Source of the DNA: Prevotellaceae bacterium
GTDB lineage: Bacteria; Bacteroidota; Bacteroidia; Bacteroidales; UBA932
Reading direction: 5' to 3'
DNA: 11,686 bases
Assembly (NCBI GenBank): GCA_031284065.1
Contig: JAITAP010000149.1
Span: forward strand, 1-11,686
Position numbers and translations under genes: made by a program. Under the pieces are notes generated by a model. It was not told where the DNA came from and did not search any database. It worked only from the letters and a program-made list of their open reading frames with translations. Below are positions 7,051 through 11,686 of this stretch, piece by piece. Every line of letters begins with the position of its first letter. Within the stretch, counting starts at the first letter, position 1.

Positions 7051-9153
7051 CTACTTCAGCCCTCTTCGCTCCAGCAGAGGCGTTATGCTTGGCTCGCCTC
7101 CGCGAAAGCGCTTGTAGAGCGTCATGGCGTCTTCTGTGCCGCCGCGCTCGAGTATGCACTTGCGCAGCGCGGTGGCAATGCCCTTGTCGAAGACGTTGCC
7201 GGTTTTTACAAACTGGTCAAAAGCGTCTGCGTCGAGCACCTCCGACCAAATGTAGCTGTAGTAGCCCGCCTCGTAAGCGCTGCTGGAGAAAATGTGGTTG
7301 AAGTAGGTGGTGCGGTAGCGCGGCAGTATCGACGGCGTGAGCCGGATTTTGTCCATAGAGCTTTTCTCGAACTGTTGCACCGCTATTTTTGCGGCGTCCT
7401 TCACAATGTGGTAATCCATGTCAAGCCACGACGCGGCAAGGTACTCCACCGTTTTGAAGCCTTGCCCGTAGCGGGCAGCGGCGGTAATCTTGCGCACGAG
7501 GTCGGCGGGAATCACCTCATTCGTTTCGTAGTGTTTGGCGTAAAGGCTCAGCAGCTCCGGCCGGAACGCCCAGTTTTCCATTATTTGCGAAAGCATTTCC
7601 ACAAAGTCGCGGGGGACGTTTGTTCCGGCAAGGCTGCGGTATTGGCAGTCGGAGAACAGGCTGTGGAGCGCGTGCCCAAACTCGTGGAAGAACGTTTCTA
7701 CCTCGTCGGGGGTGAGCAGCGCGGGAGCGCCGTTGGTGGGCGGCGAAAAGTTGCACACCAGCGAAATAACCGGCGTTACGCGCTTGCCGTTGTGGTAGCG
7801 TTGCTCGCGGAAGTCCGTCATCCACGCGCCGCCGCGCTTGCCGCTGCGGGGGAAAAAGTCCATGTAGATAAGCCCCAGAAAATCGCCGTTGCCGTCGTTT
7901 GCGCCAAAGCATACCACGTCCCTGTGGTAAACCGGCACATCTGTAACCTGCGTAAAGGTTACGCCGTAGAGTTTTTCTACCAGCGTAAAGATGCCCTCGC
8001 GCACATTTTCGAGCTTAAAGTAGGGTCGCAGCTGCTCATCGTCCAAGCTGTAGCTTTGCCGCTTGATTTTTTGCTCGTAGTAGCGCCAGTCGGCGGCGCT
8101 CAGGGGGGAGGGGCCTGCGCTTTTATCGGCCAACGCCTGCTGCTCTTGCTGCTCCTGCGCGGCCTTGCGCAGGGCAGGCTCCCACAGCTGCCCCAGCATG
8201 TTGTACACGTTCTGCGGGTTTTTTGCCATGCAGTCTTCAAGCACGTAGTCGGCGTAGGTTTCGTAGCCCAGCAAGTTTGCCTTTTGCACGCGCAGGCTCA
8301 CGATTTGCGCTACCACCTCGTTGTTGTCCTTATCGTTGCCGTTGTTGCCCCGGCTGGCGTAGGCGTTGAGCATTTTTTCGCGCAGCGGGCGGCTGTCGGA
8401 GTATTGAAGGAACGGCATTATGCTTGGGTTTTTGAGCGTAAACACCCACTTTCCCGTTTTCCCGTCCGCCTCGGCGGTGGCGGCGGCTACGTCCACCAGC
8501 GATTTCGGCAGCCCCGAGAGGTCGCTCGTGTCGTCTATCACCAGCTGAAAGGCGTTGGTTTCGCTTAGCAGGTTTTGTCCAAACCGCAGCAGCAAGGTGG
8601 ACAGCTGTTCGTTCACCTGACGCAGCTTCTCCTTGCTTTCGGGCGACAGGGCGGCTCCTCCGCGCACAAAGTCTTTGTAGGTGTTCTCCAGCAGCTTTTT
8701 TTGCTCAAGGCTCAGGCTTAGCGAGTCGCGCTGCGCGTACACGGCGGTTATCCTTGCAAACAGCTGCGCGTTGAGTAGGATGTCGTCCGTATGCTTGGAC
8801 AGCATTGGGGTTACCGTTTCCGCAATGTTATCCATTTCGGGGCTTGTTTCGGCCTCCGCAAGGTTGAAGAAGACGTGCTGCACGCGCGTCAGCATTTCTC
8901 CGCTCAGCTCCAGCGCCTCGATGGTGTTGGCAAAATCCGGCGCCTGCGCGCTTGCGGCGATGCTTTCCACCTCTGCCGCCTGCCGCTTTACGGCTTCCTC
9001 AAAGGCGGGCAGGTAGTGCGCTGTTTTTATTTTGTCAAATGGCGGAACTTCGTGCGGCGTTTGGTACTCGCCAAAAAACGGGTTGCTTCCGGTACCCGAA
9101 CATGCTGTTGCAGCGGCTGCGATGGACATGATGAAGGAAAGTTTACGAAACAT
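7051..9153 (-). CDS. dcp: M3 family zinc metallopeptidase, Dcp-like peptidyl-dipeptidase, predicted lipoprotein
   Basis: A 700-residue protein of full Dcp/oligopeptidase length. The zinc site is plain: HEFGH at 490-494 inside FFHEFGHALHSLF, with the third ligand E519 in DFVEMLSQ, 29 residues after the first histidine as the family requires. The C-terminal segment YEAGYYSYIWSEVLDADAF (627-645) is the usual substrate-closing region of Dcp-type enzymes. Such enzymes cut dipeptides from the C-terminus of short peptides and probably recycle them. The N-terminus (MFRKLSFIMSIAAAATACSG) is a lipoprotein signal peptide with predicted lipid-modified Cys18, so unlike cytoplasmic E. coli Dcp this one should be anchored in the envelope. 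It follows the permease gene by 50 bases with no promoter seen between them, and the strong terminator follows, so it is likely the last gene of the operon. Peptidyl-dipeptidase versus oligopeptidase activity cannot be settled by sequence. Confidence 0.92.
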   Translation of the reverse strand: MFRKLSFIMSIAAAATACSGTGSNPFFGEYQTPHEVPPFDKIKTAHYLPAFEEAVKRQAAEVESIAASAQAPDFANTIEALELSGEMLTRVQHVFFNLAEAETSPEMDNIAETVTPMLSKHTDDILLNAQLFARITAVYAQRDSLSLSLEQKKLLENTYKDFVRGGAALSPESKEKLRQVNEQLSTLLLRFGQNLLSETNAFQLVIDDTSDLSGLPKSLVDVAAATAEADGKTGKWVFTLKNPSIMPFLQYSDSRPLREKMLNAYASRGNNGNDKDNNEVVAQIVSLRVQKANLLGYETYADYVLEDCMAKNPQNVYNMLGQLWEPALRKAAQEQQEQQALADKSAGPSPLSAADWRYYEQKIKRQSYSLDDEQLRPYFKLENVREGIFTLVEKLYGVTFTQVTDVPVYHRDVVCFGANDGNGDFLGLIYMDFFPRSGKRGGAWMTDFREQRYHNGKRVTPVISLVCNFSPPTNGAPALLTPDEVETFFHEFGHALHSLFSDCQYRSLAGTNVPRDFVEMLSQIMENWAFRPELLSLYAKHYETNEVIPADLVRKITAAARYGQGFKTVEYLAASWLDMDYHIVKDAAKIAVQQFEKSSMDKIRLTPSILPRYRTTYFNHIFSSSAYEAGYYSYIWSEVLDADAFDQFVKTGNVFDKGIATALRKCILERGGTEDAMTLYKRFRGGEPSITPLLERRGLK

Positions 9154-9203
9154 AATTTTGAGTGATTTTAGGGTGATGAATAATGTGCTACATTGTTTTC
9201 GGT

Positions 9204-10301
9204 TTAAATTTTTTCCGTGAGCTTGCGCACCACGCGAAAGTTATTGAAAAATTCCTTGGCAAATACGCGCAGCACCGTGTAGGTGGGGATGGCAATGAGC
9301 ATCCCCAGAATACCGCCCACGCTGCCCGCGATGAGGATAACCAAAAATATCTCGAGCGGGTGCGCCTTCACGCTGTTGGAGTATATGAGCGGCTGCAAGG
9401 CGGCCGCATCTACTACCTGCACGGAGAGGAAAACCGCCAGCGCCTTGAGCCAAAGCGGGAGAAACTCCACGCCCGTGTTGGCGGCCGTAACCAGACAAAT
9501 GGCCGTTCCCAGCGCGTAGCTTATCAGCTGCCCCACGTAGGGTATCATGTTGAGCACGCCCGCCAAAAGCCCGATGAACAGCGCCTGACGCCACGAAAAC
9601 CCCGCAATCAGCGCAAGCCCAAGCGTCAGCAGGGTCATCACGCACAGAATGTCGGAAAAAATGCCGACAAAGTACCGCACCAGCAGCCGGTGAACGGACG
9701 TTAACGCCCGCGCAATGTTTTCCTCGTAGCGCTGCGGGAAAAGGAGAATTACCGCTTGGTAAAAAAGCCTGTCCTCCTTGAGGAAAAAGAACGTGACGAA
9801 CGATATGGCGAATACGGCAATGGCAAAGTTCTTGACGATGGCTGCCAGCGACCCAAAGAAGGTGGAGAGCTGCGACACGTTCACCATCTTTTCGAGCTCG
9901 TGCGCAATGATGTTTTTCACCGAAAAATCGGGGTCGGACGAAACGTACTTGCGCGCCAGCAGGTCTGTCTTGTGCATGGGCTCGTCCAGCTGGCCTATGA
10001 TGCCGTCCACGTCCACGCGGCTAAATTCGTTGAGCTGACCGGCAATGAGCGGGGTGAAAACGTAGAAAAACAGCACAAACGCCAGCCAAATGGAGAGGAG
10101 GGTTATCGCGGCGCGCACCGCAGTGGGCAGCTGCCACTTTTTGTAGCGTATTCGCGAAAGCAGCTTCATCAGCGGCTTGCCGATGAGCGAAAGCACTGCG
10201 GCAATCAGCACGTAGGTAACAATATGCTGAAAGTACCAAACTACCGCGAGCACCGCCGCCGTAACTACAGATATGATGATATATCGCGCAAGCTTATTCA
10301 T
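9204..10301 (-). CDS. AI-2E (PerM/DUF20) family membrane permease
   Basis: A 365-residue integral membrane protein with about eight hydrophobic segments. A hairpin-like pair lies near residues 8-40, another segment at 62-86, then a soluble-looking stretch of about 70 residues (88-155), and a C-terminal cluster from about 157 to 348. Family-typical pieces are NMIPYVGQLIS (251-261), QPLIYSNSVKAHPLEIFLVI (303-322) and GGILGMLIAIPTYTVLRV (329-346). Members were named after a proposed autoinducer-2 exporter, but others are sodium/proton antiporters or of unknown function, so the substrate here is unknown. It starts 12 bases after the psd stop codon and precedes the M3 peptidase, which indicates cotranscription. 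The ATG was chosen because it directly precedes the first membrane segment. Both ends look complete. Confidence 0.9.
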   Translation of the reverse strand: MNKLARYIIISVVTAAVLAVVWYFQHIVTYVLIAAVLSLIGKPLMKLLSRIRYKKWQLPTAVRAAITLLSIWLAFVLFFYVFTPLIAGQLNEFSRVDVDGIIGQLDEPMHKTDLLARKYVSSDPDFSVKNIIAHELEKMVNVSQLSTFFGSLAAIVKNFAIAVFAISFVTFFFLKEDRLFYQAVILLFPQRYEENIARALTSVHRLLVRYFVGIFSDILCVMTLLTLGLALIAGFSWRQALFIGLLAGVLNMIPYVGQLISYALGTAICLVTAANTGVEFLPLWLKALAVFLSVQVVDAAALQPLIYSNSVKAHPLEIFLVILIAGSVGGILGMLIAIPTYTVLRVFAKEFFNNFRVVRKLTEKI

Positions 10302-10313
10302 AGCTCAAAAAAA

Positions 10314-10970
10314 TTACTCCTCAAACCGTGCCAGAATGGTTTGCGACCCGCACACCTTTTGCCCCAGCGCGACTTTAACTTTTGCCGAAAGCGGCAAAAA
10401 TACGTCCACGCGCGAGCCGAACTTGATAAAGCCCATTTGCGCGTTTTGCTCCACTTTCTCCCCCTGTCTGGCGTAGCAAACGATGCGCCGCGCAACGGCT
10501 CCGGCAATTTGCCGGCACAGGATTTTGTGCTTGCCGGTGTTGACCACCACAGTGGTGCGCTCGTTTTTGGTAGATGATTTGGGGTGCCACGCCACCAGAT
10601 ATTTTCCGGGATGGTACTTGGCGTACTCCACCACGCCCGATACCGGGTACAAGTTCACGTGCACGTTGTTGGGCGACATGAAAATCGACAGCTGCCGGCA
10701 GCTGCCTTGCAGGTACTCCGGCTCAAACACCTCCTCAATTGCCACAACCTTGCCGTCGCAGGGCGAGAATACCGCCTGCTCGTCGCGCCGCTTGGGGCGC
10801 GAGGGCATACGAAAAAAGCGGACAATAAAGCCAAAAAACACGCACGCTGCCGCCAACGCCGCGTACGAAACAATGGTTGCCCCAACAGCGCAGAACACTG
10901 CCAGACATAGCGCTGTAAGCGTCGTGAGCGCAATCGTAATGGTTGCTCTTCCTTCCTTGTGGATGGTCAT
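10314..10970 (-). CDS. psd: Phosphatidylserine decarboxylase proenzyme, short (PSD-A) form
   Basis: This 218-residue inner-membrane enzyme converts phosphatidylserine to phosphatidylethanolamine, the main phospholipid of most Gram-negative bacteria. The self-cleavage site is in GFIKFGSRVDVFLP, where Ser186 after Gly185 would become the pyruvoyl group of the small alpha chain. Other family blocks are DGKVVAIEEV (72-81), SIFMSPNNVHVNLYPVSG (95-112), HPGKYLVAWHPKSS (120-133) and NERTTVVV (136-143). Two hydrophobic segments (about 11-33 and 34-51) anchor the N-terminus. The length matches the short form (about 215-230 residues) common in Bacteroidota, not the ~320-residue E. coli type. It is the first gene of the operon, 43 bases downstream of a good -7 element. 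In many Bacteroidota pssA follows psd; here a permease follows instead. Confidence 0.95.
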   Translation of the reverse strand: MTIHKEGRATITIALTTLTALCLAVFCAVGATIVSYAALAAACVFFGFIVRFFRMPSRPKRRDEQAVFSPCDGKVVAIEEVFEPEYLQGSCRQLSIFMSPNNVHVNLYPVSGVVEYAKYHPGKYLVAWHPKSSTKNERTTVVVNTGKHKILCRQIAGAVARRIVCYARQGEKVEQNAQMGFIKFGSRVDVFLPLSAKVKVALGQKVCGSQTILARFEE

Positions 10971-11012
10971 AAAAAAAGTATTAGTTGTTTCCTGAAATCA
11001 AAAGGAACTTCG

Positions 11013-11020
11013 CAAAGGTA
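11013..11020 (-). promoter_or_regulatory. psd: Predicted -7 promoter element of the psd operon
   Basis: Minus-strand TACCTTTG (within TATACCTTTGC) matches the Bacteroidota -7 consensus TAnnTTTG. No clear TTG is found at the expected -33 distance; the bases there are T-rich (TTTTTCA). The leader to the psd ATG would be about 35 bases. The extended match TATACCTTTGC is shared with the rightward promoter at 11374-11384. Confidence 0.6.
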
Positions 11021-11051
11021 TAAAAAATTTTTTACGAGATTGAAAAACTTT

Positions 11052-11066
11052 CTGCGAATTGCGCAG
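11052..11066. repeat. Small inverted repeat upstream of the psd promoter
   Basis: Arms CTGCG (11052-11056) and CGCAG (11062-11066) enclose a 5-base loop. It lies about 32 bases upstream of the psd -7 element, outside the predicted transcript, so it could be an operator-like site or chance symmetry. Confidence 0.3.
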
Positions 11067-11077
11067 AGCGTTGAAGA

Positions 11078-11100
11078 TGGGGGCGCGGAAATTCCCCCCA
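11078..11100. repeat. G-run / C-run inverted repeat
   Basis: TGGGGG (11078-11083) pairs with CCCCCA (11095-11100) across an 11-base loop, and another C-run follows at 11104-11108. Neither strand has a T-run directly after the stem, so it is not a clear terminator. It may be the remains of a dispersed repeat. Confidence 0.35.
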
Positions 11101-11224
11101 AAGCCCCCTTAGTAGCGCAAAAAGCATACCAATCCTCACTCCCTTATTATCAAATCAGCATTTTTGTACATTCCTGCGGAAAGACGTTAACCCCTGTTTT
11201 GGGTTAAGAATTGGGAGAAGTGGC

Positions 11225-11255
11225 GGGAGATTTCTCGCTTCGCTCGAAATGACGG
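11225..11255. repeat. REP-like imperfect palindrome
   Basis: The core at 11230-11250 has arms ATTTCTCGC and GCTCGAAAT around the loop TTC, with 7 of 9 positions paired. Sequences of this kind (a GAGATTTCTCG...CGAAATGAC pattern) are, from memory, dispersed intergenic palindromes in many bacterial genomes including Bacteroidota. Only one copy is in this window, so its repetitive nature cannot be shown here. Confidence 0.5.
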
Positions 11256-11375
11256 TAAGTGGTACGGCTCGGAATGAGGTTTTAAAAAAGCAACCATTTT
11301 ACGGCGCAACTAATTGGTTATTAAAATAAATAAAAATACGGCTAAATTTTAGTCGGTCAATAGTGAAAAATTATA

Positions 11376-11383
11376 TACCTTTG
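11376..11383 (+). promoter_or_regulatory. Predicted -7 promoter element of the rightward secreted-protein gene
   Basis: TACCTTTG, inside TATACCTTTGC, matches TAnnTTTG. At 20 bases upstream the sequence is TCG, one base off the TTG -33 element. The predicted start is near 11390, which leaves an untranslated leader of about 170 bases, long enough to hold regulation, although no known riboswitch was recognised in it. Confidence 0.5.
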
Positions 11384-11561
11384 CCTTTCGCCGCGCGTAG
11401 CTTACGGTGAATACTTGCGCATTTTCCGGTATTATACAGCGTCTAAAGGTAACTGTACGCAACAATGGCGTTAAGGTTGGCAATCGGAAAAAATAAAATT
11501 GACCAGCGTCGGACTTCGGTTCGTAATTCATAATTTTTATCACACAAATCTAAAAAAAACA

Positions 11562-11686
11562 ATGAACCTGCTACTACTGCCCAACACCCGAATCCTGCTT
11601 GCGGGCGCGGCGTGTGTTTTTACGCAGCAACTTTTTGCGCAGCCGTTTCACGGCTGGCGCGGCGCGTACCGCGATGGCATATACAG
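11562..11686 (+). CDS. Secreted protein, probably PQQ-like beta-propeller repeat family (N-terminal 41 codons only)
   Basis: The frame opens with ATG at 11562 after an A-rich stretch (TAAAAAAAACA), typical of Bacteroidota starts, and stays open to the window edge. The first ~26 residues (MNLLLLPNTRILLAGAACVF, then TQQLFA) form a signal peptide with probable cleavage between Ala26 and Gln27, so the product is exported. The mature start, QPFHGWRGAYRDGIY, resembles the WRGPNRDGIY opening of secreted PQQ-binding-like beta-propeller proteins. Those fold like BamB or quinoprotein dehydrogenases but are often of unknown activity. Only one motif is available, so the family is a reasonable guess. It diverges from the psd operon and has its own promoter element. 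Confidence 0.65.
   Translation, partial: MNLLLLPNTRILLAGAACVFTQQLFAQPFHGWRGAYRDGIY

Larger units (their letters stand above)
10971..11561. other. 591-base divergent intergenic region
   Basis: No gene is supported here. It separates the leftward psd operon from the rightward secreted-protein gene. It holds a -7 element for psd (11013-11020), small hairpins at 11052-11066 and 11078-11100, a REP-like imperfect palindrome at about 11225-11255, and a -7 element for the rightward gene (11376-11383). The stretch 11078-11110 is unusual for its alternating G-runs and C-runs. A 64-codon minus-strand frame (11543-11349) covers the rightward promoter and shows no recognisable protein features. About 11110-11220 and 11260-11370 show nothing definite. 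Confidence 0.6.

Noticed and set aside
7294..8568. 424-codon plus-strand frame
   Set aside because: Antisense shadow of the M3 peptidase, produced by high GC and biased third positions; no protein-family features.
9756..10577. 273-codon plus-strand frame spanning the permease and psd genes
   Set aside because: It crosses the boundary of two well-supported minus-strand genes and shows no motif.
11349..11543. 64-codon minus-strand frame in the divergent intergenic region
   Set aside because: It covers the predicted rightward promoter, has no family features and no promoter of its own.

Overview
The window most likely comes from a Bacteroidota (Bacteroidales-like) genome. Three upstream regions carry the -7 element TAnnTTTG (each time as TACCTTTG) used by the Bacteroidota primary sigma factor. 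Start codons lack Shine-Dalgarno sequences, and the proteins (an M3 peptidase lipoprotein, a short-form phosphatidylserine decarboxylase, an AI-2E/PerM family permease, an ABC-F protein) resemble those usual in that phylum. No rRNA, tRNA, CRISPR array, integrase or intact insertion sequence was seen.

Left part (1-4770, all minus strand): a tightly coupled DNA-modification and helicase cassette, read from right to left. A 1077-residue SNF2-type helicase overlaps by 7 bases a 216-residue DUF4391 protein. That protein overlaps by ATGA the start of a type III (Mod-type) adenine methyltransferase, which runs off the left edge. A Res helicase/nuclease subunit is expected just outside the window but is not seen. 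The cassette is more AT-rich than its neighbours. Inside mod, the base composition drops sharply at about position 245, where the target-recognition region begins, which suggests a swapped recognition domain.

Middle (4771-7050): a gene-poor AT-rich spacer, then an ABC-F ATPase of the ribosome-protection/translation-factor superfamily. It has its own promoter and a roughly 135-base leader that contains a five-codon mini-ORF followed directly by a hairpin. This arrangement is reminiscent of attenuation control of ABC-F resistance genes, but it is unproven. A strong intrinsic terminator separates this unit from the genes to its right.

Right part (7051-10970, minus strand): an apparent housekeeping operon psd - AI-2E family permease - M3 peptidase lipoprotein (Dcp-like). 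It is driven from a promoter just upstream of psd and ends at the terminator at 6943-6978. A 590-base divergent intergenic region with promoters facing both ways and a REP-like palindrome leads to the first 41 codons of a plus-strand secreted protein. The start of that protein resembles PQQ-type beta-propeller proteins.
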